This document shows positions 18,447 to 27,928 of a DNA stretch of 64,000 nt, one piece after another. The position numbers and the translations under genes are program-made. The notes beneath the pieces are model-generated. The model saw only the letters and a program-made list of their open reading frames with translations. It was not told the DNA's origin and ran no database searches. The DNA comes from UBA11475 sp902486425. GTDB lineage: Bacteria; Bacillota; Clostridia; Christensenellales; Borkfalkiaceae. The stretch is taken from NCBI GenBank assembly GCA_902486425.1, contig CABTOK010000009.1, positions 186,001-250,000 on the forward strand. The letters run 5' to 3'. Position 1 is the stretch's first letter. Every line of letters begins with the position of its first letter.

Positions 18447-19718
18447 ATGGTAAAAAAAGGATTATTCGGTAAAATAGTAATAGGTTCCGAAAAGAGCGAA
18501 GATTATGCGAGAAGTACTCTTCCGACTTCGAGAACGGAACTTTTCGGGGACGTATTCAAAACGAACTTTTTAAAGCTCGTCGGAATCAATTTAATGACCT
18601 TCGTTACGTTTATTCCGGTCCTTCTGATTCTTCTTTTCAATTCGGGCGCACATACGACGGGCGGGGCGCTTCAGTCGTTCAACCAGCCTTTCGGAATAGG
18701 TTATCCCGCCATTCCCGCACTTAAAGGAATTGCCGAAAACGTAGTTTTATCCGCAGACGCGACGACGCTTATATGGCTGCCCTTTGCGATGATACTCGCT
18801 GGGCTCGGAATATCGGGTTCGTGTTACGTCATAAGAAACATGACCTGGGGCGAAGGCGTAATGGTCGTAAACGACTATTTCAGGGGAATAAAAAAGAATT
18901 ATTTTGTCGTAACGGCTACCTCGATGATATACAGCATATTTTTGATCGGGCTTATTCTTCTTAAAGATTACGCAAGGCTTTTTATGGTCATACAGCCGGA
19001 AATAAAGTGGCTTTTTGTGATTTCAGAAGTTCTTTCGTACTTCTTTATGTTTTTTGTCACGATCATGGCGATTTATATGGTATCCATGGGCGTTACCTAC
19101 AAACTTAAATACAGATACCTTATAAAAAATGCGTTTTTGTTTACGCTCGGCGCATTTCCTTTGAATCTCGTAATAGCTCTTTTGTCGGCTGTTCCCGCGG
19201 TTACGCTTTTTATAGGCAATATATTTACCGTTATTTTTTACGTTTTCGTGCTGTCGTTCGGTATATCTGCGTTTATACTTTTATGGACGGTTTACACGCA
19301 GTGGATATTCGACAGATATATTAACGTTCAGCTTTCCGAAAAGGATAGAAACCGCGGCATCTACAAAAAGCCGGACGGCACGGACGAAGCCGAAAAGTAC
19401 AAACAGCAAAAAATCATCGCAACAAAACTTACTTCACGTCCGATAAAGCCTATCGACGACGATATAGTGATAGACGAACTCCCGACGAACTTCACGAGAG
19501 CCGATCTCGAAAAGCTTAACCGTCAGAAACAGGAAATGATAGAAGACGAAAAGCGTTACGAAGCGGAACATTACGAGGACGAACGCTACGCCAAGGCGAG
19601 AGAAGAGATGAAAAAACAGGAAGAAGACCTTAAAGCCGAAACCCAAAAATCCGAAGACTTAAAAGAAGAAGTCAAAAAAGACCTTTTGGGCAAAAAAGCG
19701 AAAAGGAACAAAAAATAA
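18447..19718 (+). CDS. Polytopic membrane protein with charged C-terminal coiled coil (function unknown)
   Basis: This 423-aa protein has about six transmembrane segments (near residues 45-68, 110-135, 150-172, 188-215, 228-258 and 262-290). A cytoplasmic tail of about 130 residues follows, almost entirely Glu/Lys/Asp/Arg and predicted helical or coiled coil. Segments such as ISGSCYVIRNMTWGEGVMVVNDYFRGIKKNY resemble DUF624/YesL-type membrane proteins that sit near transport operons, but I hold that loosely. GGAG ribosome binding site. It has its own promoter and is followed after 21 bases by a methyltransferase gene. Confidence 0.7.
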   Translation: MVKKGLFGKIVIGSEKSEDYARSTLPTSRTELFGDVFKTNFLKLVGINLMTFVTFIPVLLILLFNSGAHTTGGALQSFNQPFGIGYPAIPALKGIAENVVLSADATTLIWLPFAMILAGLGISGSCYVIRNMTWGEGVMVVNDYFRGIKKNYFVVTATSMIYSIFLIGLILLKDYARLFMVIQPEIKWLFVISEVLSYFFMFFVTIMAIYMVSMGVTYKLKYRYLIKNAFLFTLGAFPLNLVIALLSAVPAVTLFIGNIFTVIFYVFVLSFGISAFILLWTVYTQWIFDRYINVQLSEKDRNRGIYKKPDGTDEAEKYKQQKIIATKLTSRPIKPIDDDIVIDELPTNFTRADLEKLNRQKQEMIEDEKRYEAEHYEDERYAKAREEMKKQEEDLKAETQKSEDLKEEVKKDLLGKKAKRNKK

Positions 19719-19739
19719 TCAAAAAAGCGGCGACCGGTT

Positions 19740-20441
19740 ATGAAAGCATACGAAGCCTTATGGGAAGAATACGATAAACTTACCGATTCTTCGGCAGATA
19801 AAAAAAGAATGAAAACAGTACTCGGCTCTCTTAAAAAAGCTCCGAACAAGACCGGCGTAGACGTTGGCGCGGGAACGGGTATTTCCACAATAGCCATAAA
19901 GGAAGCCGGCTACGACGTTTCGGGTACCGACGTTTCGGCAAAAATGCTGAGCGTCGCTTACTTTACTTCGGGCGGAGGAATACCTTTTTACAAACAGAGC
20001 GCGGAAGGACTTACGGGATTTAAAAATCTCGGATTCGTAACCGCCGTAAACGACGTGGTCAATTATCTCACTCCCGAAAAGGCGACAAAATTTTTCGGTA
20101 AAGCGTACCGCTCGCTTGCAAACGGCGGGGTGCTTGTGTTCGACGTTTCGTCCCCTTATAAGTATGAAAACGTTCTCGATAAAAACGTTTTCTGCGACGC
20201 GGGCGAGGACGTGTCGTATATATGGTTCAACACCCTTAGGGACGGCAGAATGATAATGGACCTTACGTTTTTCAAACTTGCGGACGACGGCAGTTACGTA
20301 AGGGAAGACGAAAGGCACGTTCAGTACGTCCATCAGAAAGATTTTCTTGAAAACTCGCTCAAAGCGGCGGGGTTCGAAGTCGTTTCGATAAAAGAGATCG
20401 AAAACGGAGAAAGGTTTATTTTTACCGCCAAGAAGCCTTAG
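19740..20441 (+). CDS. Class I SAM-dependent methyltransferase
   Basis: This 233-aa Rossmann-fold methyltransferase has motif I TGVDVGAGTGISTIAI (about residues 38-53), motif II SGTDVSAKML (about 60-69) and VNDVVNYL (about 102-109) in the acidic-loop position. It belongs to the broad Methyltransf_25/11 group, many of which act on small molecules or tRNA; the substrate cannot be assigned. It starts 21 bases after the membrane protein gene, probably in one operon. The ribosome binding site is weak. Confidence 0.82.
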   Translation: MKAYEALWEEYDKLTDSSADKKRMKTVLGSLKKAPNKTGVDVGAGTGISTIAIKEAGYDVSGTDVSAKMLSVAYFTSGGGIPFYKQSAEGLTGFKNLGFVTAVNDVVNYLTPEKATKFFGKAYRSLANGGVLVFDVSSPYKYENVLDKNVFCDAGEDVSYIWFNTLRDGRMIMDLTFFKLADDGSYVREDERHVQYVHQKDFLENSLKAAGFEVVSIKEIENGERFIFTAKKP

Positions 20442-20556
20442 GGCTTATGTGAAAACAAAATAAAGTTTTATAAAAACAGAAAAGATATATGACGGAACTT
20501 AGGTTCCGTTTACATTTGAGAGAAGTCGAAACGGAAGCGTTTCAAAGGAACAGGTT

Positions 20557-21828
20557 ATGGCAAAATCGGTCATGGAGCTTATATTACAGCTCGCGGCAAT
20601 ATTACTTTTATCAAAATTATTCGGACTTTTTATGAGAAAACTCGGTTTGCCCGAAGTAGTGGGCTCCGTTTTTGCAGGGCTTATTTTAGGCAATGCGATA
20701 TGGGGATTGTTTTTACCGGAAACGAATTTTATTTTCCCGATAAAAGAATCCGACAATCTCGCACTGTTTTCAAAAATAGGCGTGTTGCTCATATTGTTCA
20801 AAGCGGGGCTCGAAACGGACGTAAATCAGATAAAAAGTCTCGGAATAAAGGCTCTTTTAGTAGCTATGGGCGGAGTTTTGCTGCCTCTCGGTCTCGGTTT
20901 TTTGCTGGGACTTGTAATGCTTCCGGACCAAACCTGGCACACATGGCTTTTTATAGGCACGATAATGACGGCGACTTCCGTCGGAATCACGGTCGAAACG
21001 CTAAAATCGCTCGGTAAATATAATACAAAAATCGGTTCGATAATAACTTCCGCGGCGATTATAGACGATGTGCTCGGTATGATTGTTTTGACCGTGGTTA
21101 TGAGTATCGAAGGAGGCGCGGAAGATCAGAACGCCGTACTAAAGCTTATCAATCCGCACGCGTACCCGATTATAACGATACTGTGGATGTTCGTGTTCTT
21201 TATCGTTGCGATAGGCTTCGGGTATCTTCTCGTAAAGCTTTTCAATCACATAAATAAGGTAAAGCCGAACGTTCACAGAGTTCCCATTTACAGCCTTGTA
21301 GTATGCTTTTTATACGCTTACGTTGCGGAAGAAGTTTTCGGCGTGGCGGATATAACGGGCGCGTATATCGGCGGCGCGATCTTGTCGCTCTGTCACAACA
21401 CCGCTATTTATGCCGATAAAAAGCTGGACGTCGGATCTTACACGTTTTTTACGCCGGTATTCTTTGCGTATATCGGCATACAGATTTCGTTTCAGTCGTT
21501 CACCGCAAACGTTATAATCATCTCCGTCCTTTTTGTAATCATTGCGATACTCGGTAAGATTGTCGGTTGCGGCGGCGTAGCTCTTCTTACGGGCGAAAAC
21601 CTTAAAGATTCGACGAGAGTAGGCGTGGGAATGATCGCCCGCGGCGAAGTTGCTCTTGCCGTAACTACGACCGGAATTTCGGCAGGACTCATTGCGAACG
21701 AATATATCTCGATGACGGTATTGCTTGTGCTTGTAAGCTCGATACTCGCGCCGATACTCTTAAAAGCTCTTTATAAAGGAGAAGAAGGTCATCCGCCTGT
21801 AGCCGAAGCGGAAGGCAATTACGAATAA
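20557..21828 (+). CDS. CPA2-type cation:proton antiporter
   Basis: This 423-aa, roughly 12-13-helix membrane protein is of the monovalent cation:proton antiporter-2 (Kef/NapA-like) family. Family features include LPEVVGSVFAGLILG near residue 30, LFLLILFKAGLETD-type segments near 70, the TATSVGITVETLKSLG segment near 138-153 and the conserved AAIIDDVLGMIVL motif (about 166-178) containing the ion-binding aspartate pair. It ends with a short acidic tail and has no TrkA-N domain. It should exchange Na+ or K+ for H+. AAGGA ribosome binding site; stands between methyltransferase and hslO genes. Confidence 0.88.
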   Translation: MAKSVMELILQLAAILLLSKLFGLFMRKLGLPEVVGSVFAGLILGNAIWGLFLPETNFIFPIKESDNLALFSKIGVLLILFKAGLETDVNQIKSLGIKALLVAMGGVLLPLGLGFLLGLVMLPDQTWHTWLFIGTIMTATSVGITVETLKSLGKYNTKIGSIITSAAIIDDVLGMIVLTVVMSIEGGAEDQNAVLKLINPHAYPIITILWMFVFFIVAIGFGYLLVKLFNHINKVKPNVHRVPIYSLVVCFLYAYVAEEVFGVADITGAYIGGAILSLCHNTAIYADKKLDVGSYTFFTPVFFAYIGIQISFQSFTANVIIISVLFVIIAILGKIVGCGGVALLTGENLKDSTRVGVGMIARGEVALAVTTTGISAGLIANEYISMTVLLVLVSSILAPILLKALYKGEEGHPPVAEAEGNYE

Positions 21829-21897
21829 TATAAAAGCGGCGGCAAACGCCGTAGTAAAAAGAACGGTTTCCGGAATAAAAACAGAACACGGTAAAAT

Positions 21898-22803
21898 ATG
21901 GACAGACTTTTAAAAACGCTCGTATACGACGGGCAGATAGCGTTAACTTTGATCGACTCGACCGACATGGTTAACGAAGCTATAAAAATTCATAAATTAT
22001 CCCCGCTTTCGGCGGCGGCTCTCGGCAGAACGATGACCGTTTCTACTTTTATGGCGTCGACGTTAAAAAGCGAAGGCGATAAACTTTACGTAACGGTAAA
22101 AGGCGACGGCGTGGGCGGCTCGATAGTCGTTTGCGGCAACGCCGAACTCGAAATGAGGGGCTATATCGAAAACCCGAACGCCGAACTCCCGTTAAAGAGC
22201 AACGGACATCTCGACGTCGGCGGATGCGTAGGCAAGAACGGCAAGATAACCATAGTAAAAAGCATGGGACTCAAAGAACCTTATTCGGGGACGGCGAATC
22301 TCGTTACCGGCGAAATAGCGGAAGATTTTACTTCCTATTACGCGCTTTCGGAGCAAACTCCGACGGCGATCTCGCTCGGGGTAAAAATAGGAACTGACGG
22401 AACGTGCACGGCGGCCGGCGGCGTTATAATGCAGGCTCTCCCGGGGGCGACTGACGAATCTCTGTTCATGGCGGAAGACACTATTTTAAGAATGGAAAAT
22501 CTTTCTTCGATAATAGAAGAAAAGGGACTCGACGGACTTTCGGAATACTTTTTCGGGAAACTCGAATTTACGGAATTTCATCCCGAATATAAATGTCTTT
22601 GTTCGAGAGAATATATAGAGGGGCTTCTGATTTCGATGGGTAAGGACGAACTTTACTCGATTATAGCGGAACGCGGCAAGATAGAAGTTAATTGCCAATT
22701 CTGTGAAAAGACGTATACGTTTTATAAAGAAGACGTAGACAAAATTTTAGAAGCCGCAGGTCTGATAAAAAAAGACGGAGATAAAGAAACGGACGCAAAA
22801 TAA
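21898..22803 (+). CDS. hslO: Redox-regulated chaperone Hsp33
   Basis: This 301-aa ATP-independent holdase is activated by oxidation and heat. The N-terminal domain shows ALGRTMTVSTFMAS and DGVGGSIVV segments; the C-terminal zinc-binding redox switch is C-L-C-S-R-E followed by 30 residues and then C-Q-F-C (about residues 237-273), which matches the CxC-X27-32-CxxC spacing of the family. Its presence with the CIRCE operon gives this organism both heat and oxidative folding protection in one region. The ATG at 21898 has only a weak GGTAA-type site. Confidence 0.95.
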   Translation: MDRLLKTLVYDGQIALTLIDSTDMVNEAIKIHKLSPLSAAALGRTMTVSTFMASTLKSEGDKLYVTVKGDGVGGSIVVCGNAELEMRGYIENPNAELPLKSNGHLDVGGCVGKNGKITIVKSMGLKEPYSGTANLVTGEIAEDFTSYYALSEQTPTAISLGVKIGTDGTCTAAGGVIMQALPGATDESLFMAEDTILRMENLSSIIEEKGLDGLSEYFFGKLEFTEFHPEYKCLCSREYIEGLLISMGKDELYSIIAERGKIEVNCQFCEKTYTFYKEDVDKILEAAGLIKKDGDKETDAK

Positions 22804-22890
22804 GCAACCTGTTTCAACGAAACTATACCGCGCCGCAACATTATACGGCGTAAAAAGCGGCAATGCAAAATAAAAACAACGGAGAAGGAA

Positions 22891-24612
22891 ATGGCGGAAA
22901 TGCTTAGATTCGGAACCGATTTGTCTTTTTACGAAAGATTGGAGGACAAAAAGGACGCCGAAGATCTGGCGGGCAGAATAGAAGTCTATCAGACCGCGCG
23001 AAAAAACATAGGCGACAAGGAAAAGGAAGTGTATCTTCGCCTTGCCGATCTTTATAAATGCGCCGAACTCTTCGATACGTCGGTAAAATATCTTTATAAG
23101 TATCTCGACAGAGCTTCGAATAAGGAAGAAACGGTTACCGCGTATACCCTTTTAGGCAACGGATATTATTATCTCGGCAACGACAAGGTTTCAAATTACT
23201 ATTTCAACAAAGCGTTCGTTCTGGGCGGCGCGCTCGATCCCGATCTCATAGACGACAGCGTGCTGGAATTTTTCACCAAAAACAAAGATAAGGCTGCCGA
23301 TTATAAAATAGTTTATCCGCCCGAAGACGTGGATTACAACGACCTTTTAGACGAAGCGAAGGACCTTTTTATAGCGGGCAACCTTAAAGAAAGTTTCGCT
23401 CTTTACGAACAGGTTCCAGAAAAGTCTCCGTTTTATGCCGAAGCACGTTCCGAAATGGCTGTGGCGGAATTTTTGCACGGCGACGCGGAAAAGGGCATAA
23501 ATCTCGCGAGAGAAGCTTATCGCGCCGATCCCGAAAACGTTTTTGCGGCGAGCAATCTGTCGAGTATGTTTTATTCCAAGGGCGATTACGTCAACGCGCG
23601 CAAGTATTACGACAAGGCGATGGCGATAGAATCGGATAATCTGGAAGACATATTCAAAAAAGCCATGGCTTCGTGCGAAGAAAAGGAACATAAAAAGGCT
23701 CTCGAACTTTTAGCGATTTTACTGGACGACAAACCTTACGACACGCATTATACGTTTTTGTCGGGCATGGCGTATCTTAACTTAGGCAATCTAACGGCGG
23801 CGAGAGAATATTTCCATGCGGCGTACGCGCTTAAACCGTTCGACGCGGTCTATAAGTATTACGTTAAACTTACGGACGAAAAGATAGAATTGAATCTCGA
23901 CGGCAAACCTAACGATTATCCGTATTTTACGCAGCTTCCCGAAAAAGAAACGGATAAGCGTGTAAAGCTCATATCCAAGTTAGCAGAAAAGACTCCGCGC
24001 GAACTTAACTTAAAACTCAAAGATCCCGAAGTATCGGACGCAATTTTATGGGCGTTTTCGGCAGGAGATTCCGAAGTGCAGAAGACTTCCGTCTATATAC
24101 TTGCGGCGGCCGGCGGCAAGTATAACAAGGTCATAAAAGATCTGCTTATCGAAGTCGGCGTTTCGGACTATATAAAAAGGATAATTTTAACCGTTCTCGT
24201 AATAAACGGAGTCGGCGGCAAGGTCGGACTGGTTATAGGCAATATTTATCAGAAGATTAAAATACCCGCTCTTTCCGAAGAGTTCCCGGACGAATTTTTA
24301 TACGCTTACGCGGGTTGCGTTTCGGTACTCGCTCCCGTCGGAATCGACGACTTTTCGAAACTCGTAAAGGCGGCTTCAAATGTGTACGAAGCGGTAAAAA
24401 CAAGTAAAGAACGCGTCGACGGAGCTATGCTTTCCGCTCTTATGTGCTGTAAGTCGGGTTACCCGATAGTGTCGGGAACTAACGAAACGGCAAAACTTTT
24501 CAGAGTGAAAAAAGATCGGCTCGAAAAGTTTCTCTGCGAATTTTTTAACGGCGATAATAAGAGCGGCTTTTCAGAACCCGGAACGACGGATAAACAAGAC
24601 AAAAATTCATAG
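22891..24612 (+). CDS. Tetratricopeptide-repeat protein
   Basis: This 573-aa soluble protein without a signal peptide has several TPR-like helix pairs in the first 330 residues, for example LYKCAELFDTSVKYLYKYLD, LLGNGYYYLGNDKVSNYYFNKA, SMFYSKGDYVNARKYYDKAM and GMAYLNLGNLTAAREYFHAA. The last 230 residues are a helical domain that looks HEAT-like. TPR proteins are protein-binding scaffolds; no specific partner can be named. GGAGAAGGA ribosome binding site. The following gene starts 25 bases downstream and is also helical-repeat rich, so the two may work together. Confidence 0.85.
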   Translation: MAEMLRFGTDLSFYERLEDKKDAEDLAGRIEVYQTARKNIGDKEKEVYLRLADLYKCAELFDTSVKYLYKYLDRASNKEETVTAYTLLGNGYYYLGNDKVSNYYFNKAFVLGGALDPDLIDDSVLEFFTKNKDKAADYKIVYPPEDVDYNDLLDEAKDLFIAGNLKESFALYEQVPEKSPFYAEARSEMAVAEFLHGDAEKGINLAREAYRADPENVFAASNLSSMFYSKGDYVNARKYYDKAMAIESDNLEDIFKKAMASCEEKEHKKALELLAILLDDKPYDTHYTFLSGMAYLNLGNLTAAREYFHAAYALKPFDAVYKYYVKLTDEKIELNLDGKPNDYPYFTQLPEKETDKRVKLISKLAEKTPRELNLKLKDPEVSDAILWAFSAGDSEVQKTSVYILAAAGGKYNKVIKDLLIEVGVSDYIKRIILTVLVINGVGGKVGLVIGNIYQKIKIPALSEEFPDEFLYAYAGCVSVLAPVGIDDFSKLVKAASNVYEAVKTSKERVDGAMLSALMCCKSGYPIVSGTNETAKLFRVKKDRLEKFLCEFFNGDNKSGFSEPGTTDKQDKNS

Positions 24613-24637
24613 ATGAAATTTATAAAAAGGTTATAAC

Positions 24638-25474
24638 ATGATAAAAATAATAGATACCGACGCGTATTTCGCAAAATTCGCGCCCGAATATATCAAAACC
24701 CACATGAAGGGTTTATCTCCTAAACAGATTGAAGAAAGAATAGACGAATTGTACAAAGCCTTCGGGGAAGAAAAGCTTGAAGAATTCGGCGGCAAAAGCA
24801 TAAAGGACTACTATATGTCCTTCAATGCGGACGAACTCGTAAACGCTCTTAAAGAGCATCTTAAAAAGGACGTTGAACCGTCTTCGTACCTTTGCGAAGC
24901 GATAGCGGCAAAACAGGGCGGAGAAGAAGAGCTTGTAAAAATGCTTTCGGACGGCGACGACGAAGCCGTTCTGTACGCCATGAATTTATTAAACGATAAA
25001 AATTATACGGGAGCTCTGAATACGTACCTTAATTTTATTTTATCGGACTATACGGAAGCCGTTACCGAACTCGCTACCGAAATTTTATCCAAAAACGCCG
25101 ACAAAGTTTCAGCCGCTGTTCTGGAAGCGTTGCCCGAAGCGCCGGAAGATAAAAAACCCAATCTTGCCGAGATTTTATCATTTGCTGAAAACGCCGATAA
25201 AATTTACGAAGCCTTGGTTGCGGAATTTTTATCTCATCCGGGAGAAATTCCTTTTTATTCCAATCTTTTATCCCGCTACGGCGACGACAGAGCGATAGAA
25301 GTCTTAACCGAAAAAATCGAAAGTCCGAAAATAAATTACGGCGATTTTCAGGAACTCAGATGCGCTATCGAAGCTCTGGGCGGCGAGTATAACAAAAAGA
25401 GAGACTTTACTTCCGATAAAGTTTATCAGGCGGTTCAGAAGGAAAAGGAAGAGCGAGCAAAACGTTTCGAATAA
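24638..25474 (+). CDS. Uncharacterised helical-repeat protein
   Basis: This is a 278-aa acidic, soluble, predicted all-helical protein with Ala/Leu/Glu-rich periodicity suggesting HEAT- or ARM-like repeats. I recognise no catalytic motif. It is 25 bases after the TPR gene and 59 bases before a small basic protein gene, so an operon of three is likely. AAGG ribosome binding site. The function is unknown; a scaffold role is only inference from fold type. Confidence 0.7.
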   Translation: MIKIIDTDAYFAKFAPEYIKTHMKGLSPKQIEERIDELYKAFGEEKLEEFGGKSIKDYYMSFNADELVNALKEHLKKDVEPSSYLCEAIAAKQGGEEELVKMLSDGDDEAVLYAMNLLNDKNYTGALNTYLNFILSDYTEAVTELATEILSKNADKVSAAVLEALPEAPEDKKPNLAEILSFAENADKIYEALVAEFLSHPGEIPFYSNLLSRYGDDRAIEVLTEKIESPKINYGDFQELRCAIEALGGEYNKKRDFTSDKVYQAVQKEKEERAKRFE

Positions 25475-25533
25475 TTTTGATAGCGCGAATATTATTTTAC
25501 TTTTCGGCAATAATGTTGTCGGGAGACGATTTT

Positions 25534-25677
25534 ATGAAAAAGAAAAGTAAAAACAAACCTAAAAAATTATCCGAAAAAGATTACGAAAATTATATAATGC
25601 AGCTTAAAGACGAACGTCCGACAAAGTGTATAGTCGGCGGCAAAACCACTCTTCAGAATGAACCCGACGACGGTTAA
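25534..25677 (+). CDS. Small basic protein, 47 aa (function unknown)
   Basis: Short reading frame whose N-terminus is a run of Lys/Asn/Pro residues, followed by a Tyr/Glu-rich segment containing one cysteine (TKCIVGGKT). I choose the ATG at 25534 because GGGAGA lies 7 bases upstream; an earlier in-frame ATG at 25477 would add a hydrophobic stretch encoded over the gene junction. A terminator follows 47 bases downstream. Could be a small regulatory or nucleic-acid-binding protein, but nothing specific supports that. Confidence 0.5.
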   Translation: MKKKSKNKPKKLSEKDYENYIMQLKDERPTKCIVGGKTTLQNEPDDG

Positions 25678-25724
25678 AACGATTCTTAAAGCAATTTTGC
25701 CGTAAAAAATAGCAGTAATCTTAA

Positions 25725-25752
25725 AAGGCCGTTTTGAATAACGGTCTTTTTT
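25725..25752 (+). terminator. Rho-independent terminator
   Basis: AAGGCCGTT (25725-25733) pairs with AACGGTCTT (25740-25748, one G-T wobble), followed by T to 25752. Ends the 22891-25677 gene group. Confidence 0.8.
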
Positions 25753-25797
25753 ATGCGTTTTGTTTCTTATATATGTATAGCCGATTTTAATTCGGCT

Positions 25798-25826
25798 TTG
25801 ACAAATAAGGCACGCTATGATAGAAT
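25798..25826 (+). promoter_or_regulatory. Strong sigma-A promoter of the ABC exporter operon
   Basis: TTGACA (25798-25803), 17 bp, TAGAAT (25821-25826) with an extended TG at 25818-25819. About 30 bases from the start codon. Confidence 0.85.
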
Positions 25827-25859
25827 ATAAATAAGAAACAAAAAGGCGTAAAATAAATA

Positions 25860-26786
25860 ATGAACGAAGTAATCGAAATTAAGAACCTGTATAAAAAATT
25901 CGGCGATCTCGTTGCGGTGAATAACCTTGGCTTCAAGGTGAAGCGCGGCGAACTTTTCGCATTTTTGGGAGTGAACGGCGCGGGCAAATCGACCACTATA
26001 AACATTATGTGCGGTCAGCTTAAAAAGGACGGCGGCTCGGTAAAAATATGCGGAACCGATCTCGACGAAAACGAAATCGCCGTTAAAAAAAGTCTCGGCG
26101 TAGTGTTCCAGAATTCCGTTCTCGACAAAGACCTTACGGTTAAAGACAATCTCGAATCGCGCGCCGCGCTTTACGGAATATTCGGAGAAAAGTTCAAAAA
26201 ACGACTCGATGAGCTTTCTGCTCTTCTCGATTTTAAGGACCTTTTACCGAGAACGCTCGGCAAACTTTCGGGCGGACAGAGAAGAAGAATAGACGTTGCC
26301 CGCGCGCTTTTGCATAAGCCCGAAATTTTGATTCTCGACGAACCGACGACCGGGCTCGATCCTAAGACACGCAGCCTTTTATGGCAGGTTATCGAAAATT
26401 TGCGTAAAACCGAAAACATGACGGTGTTTTTAACCACGCATTATATGGAAGAAGCCGCCGACGCCGATTACGTAGTTATACTCGATAAGGGCAGCATCGT
26501 TGCCGAAGGCACTCCTATAGATCTCAAAAACAAGTATACGGGCGACTATATAACGCTTTATAATACGGATGAAGCCGCCGTGAAAAAACTCGGTAAACCT
26601 TACGAAAGTATCGCCGGCGCATACAGGATTTCGGTCAAAGATACCGAAGAAGCGACTTCTCTGATAATAAAGTATCCCGAAGTTTTTATGGATTACGAAA
26701 TAATAAAAGGCAAAATGGACGACGTATTTTTGGCGGTAACGGGCAAAAAGCTCGCCGCGGCGTCCGATACGGAGAATAATAAATGA
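25860..26786 (+). CDS. ABC transporter ATP-binding protein (DrrA/NodI-like exporter)
   Basis: This 308-aa ATPase of the ABC-2 exporter type has Walker A GVNGAGKST (about residues 38-46), Q-loop VVFQNSVLD, signature LSGGQRRRIDVARAL (about 138-152), Walker B ILILDEPTTGLDP and the H-loop TTHYMEEA. The C-terminal extension with KGKMDDVFLAVTGKK is typical of the daunorubicin-resistance-type ATPases (DUF4162-like). It overlaps the permease gene by 4 bases (ATGA), so the subunits are translationally coupled. The exported substrate is unknown; drugs, lipids or peptides are possible. Confidence 0.92.
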   Translation: MNEVIEIKNLYKKFGDLVAVNNLGFKVKRGELFAFLGVNGAGKSTTINIMCGQLKKDGGSVKICGTDLDENEIAVKKSLGVVFQNSVLDKDLTVKDNLESRAALYGIFGEKFKKRLDELSALLDFKDLLPRTLGKLSGGQRRRIDVARALLHKPEILILDEPTTGLDPKTRSLLWQVIENLRKTENMTVFLTTHYMEEAADADYVVILDKGSIVAEGTPIDLKNKYTGDYITLYNTDEAAVKKLGKPYESIAGAYRISVKDTEEATSLIIKYPEVFMDYEIIKGKMDDVFLAVTGKKLAAASDTENNK

Positions 26787-27694
26787 AAACTTTACTTAAC
26801 CTTTCCAAACGCAATATAAAAATGTATTTTAAGGATAAGGGAATGTTTTTCAGTTCGCTTATCACGCCGATTATTCTTCTTGTTCTGTACGTTACCTTTC
26901 TGAAGAACGTCTACGACGATGCTTTCCGTTCTTCGCTCGAAAAGGCTGGGGCGGCGGGTATGGTCCCGGAGTCCGTGATAAACGCCGCCGTCGGCGGTCA
27001 GCTCGTATCGTCGCTTCTTGCGGTGAGCTGCGTTACGGTGGCTTTCTGCTCGAATCTTCTGATGATAAGGGATAAGACGAGCGGCGCGCTTAAAGATCTG
27101 ACGATCGCTCCGATAAAACCGAGAACTTTAAGCGTAAGCTATTTTTTGTCCACTCTCGCGTCCACGCTTATAATAAGCGTTTCGGCAATGGCGGTATGTC
27201 TCGTGTATCTCGCCATAGTCGGCTGGCATATGAACTTTTCGGACGTTCTTACGCTTCTTCTTAACGTTATTTTGCTTACGGCTTTCGGAACGGCTCTCTC
27301 GTCGTGCGTAAACTTCTTTCTGACGACCGACGGGCAGGCTTCCGCAGTCGGGACGATAGTGAGCGCGGGGTATGGCTTTATATGCGGCGCGTATATGCCG
27401 ATAGCGAGCTTCGGTAAGGGACTGCAGAACATGCTTGCATTCTTTCCCGGAACTTACGGCACGAGCCTTTTAAGAAAAAGCGTTCTTCGCGGAGCGTTTG
27501 AACAAATGAGTAAATTAGGCTTTCCGTCCGAAGCCATTGCCGGAATAAAAGACGGAATAGACTGTAATATTTACTTTTTCGGGCATAACGTTTCTACCGG
27601 GGTAATGTACGTTATTTTAATCGCCTCGATAATTCTGCTTGTCGGAATTTACGTTTTAATGAACGTTTTATCCGCTAAAAAAAGACAAAAATAA
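26783..27694 (+). CDS. ABC-2 type transporter permease
   Basis: This is a 303-aa membrane protein with six predicted transmembrane helices and a large loop after the first, the ABC-2 permease layout. The MTV-like first helix (LITPIILLVLYVTFLKNVY), the CSNLLMIRDKTSGALKDLTIAPIKPRTLSVSYF segment and the IASFGKGLQNMLAFFPGTYG region are typical. It forms the membrane part of the exporter with the preceding ATPase. Start and stop overlap that gene by ATGA; two tandem terminators follow. Confidence 0.9.
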   Translation: MKTLLNLSKRNIKMYFKDKGMFFSSLITPIILLVLYVTFLKNVYDDAFRSSLEKAGAAGMVPESVINAAVGGQLVSSLLAVSCVTVAFCSNLLMIRDKTSGALKDLTIAPIKPRTLSVSYFLSTLASTLIISVSAMAVCLVYLAIVGWHMNFSDVLTLLLNVILLTAFGTALSSCVNFFLTTDGQASAVGTIVSAGYGFICGAYMPIASFGKGLQNMLAFFPGTYGTSLLRKSVLRGAFEQMSKLGFPSEAIAGIKDGIDCNIYFFGHNVSTGVMYVILIASIILLVGIYVLMNVLSAKKRQK

Positions 27695-27711
27695 AAAGTA
27701 TTAAAAGATAT

Positions 27712-27753
27712 AAAAAGTTCCGCTGCGGCTGTATGTCCGATGCGGAGCTTTTT
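27712..27753 (+). terminator. Terminator of the ABC exporter operon
   Basis: AAAAAGTTCCGC (27712-27723) with GCGGAGCTTTTT (27742-27753), one T-G wobble; the 3' arm ends in T. Confidence 0.7.
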
Positions 27754-27850
27754 ATATGGCAAGCATTTTATATATTGACGTTTTGGCGGCGGAAGCTTCG
27801 TGACTACTACTCACGTAATAATGACATGGCTCGGACTATAATAAAAACAA

Positions 27851-27882
27851 AAAAAGACGAAGAACAACTCTTCGTCTTTTTT
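27851..27882. terminator. Bidirectional terminator
   Basis: AAAAAGACGAAGA (27851-27863) and TCTTCGTCTTTTT (27869-27881) form a 13-bp stem. It lies between convergent permease and GH43 genes. Confidence 0.85.
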
Positions 27883-27928
27883 AATGCGTTTTATAGTAAA
27901 CGATTTATAAAGTTTTAACAAGTCTGTA

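Noticed and set aside
27733..27918. Small frame (61 codons) after the ABC permease gene
   Set aside because: It overlaps both terminators between convergent genes and has no ribosome binding site.
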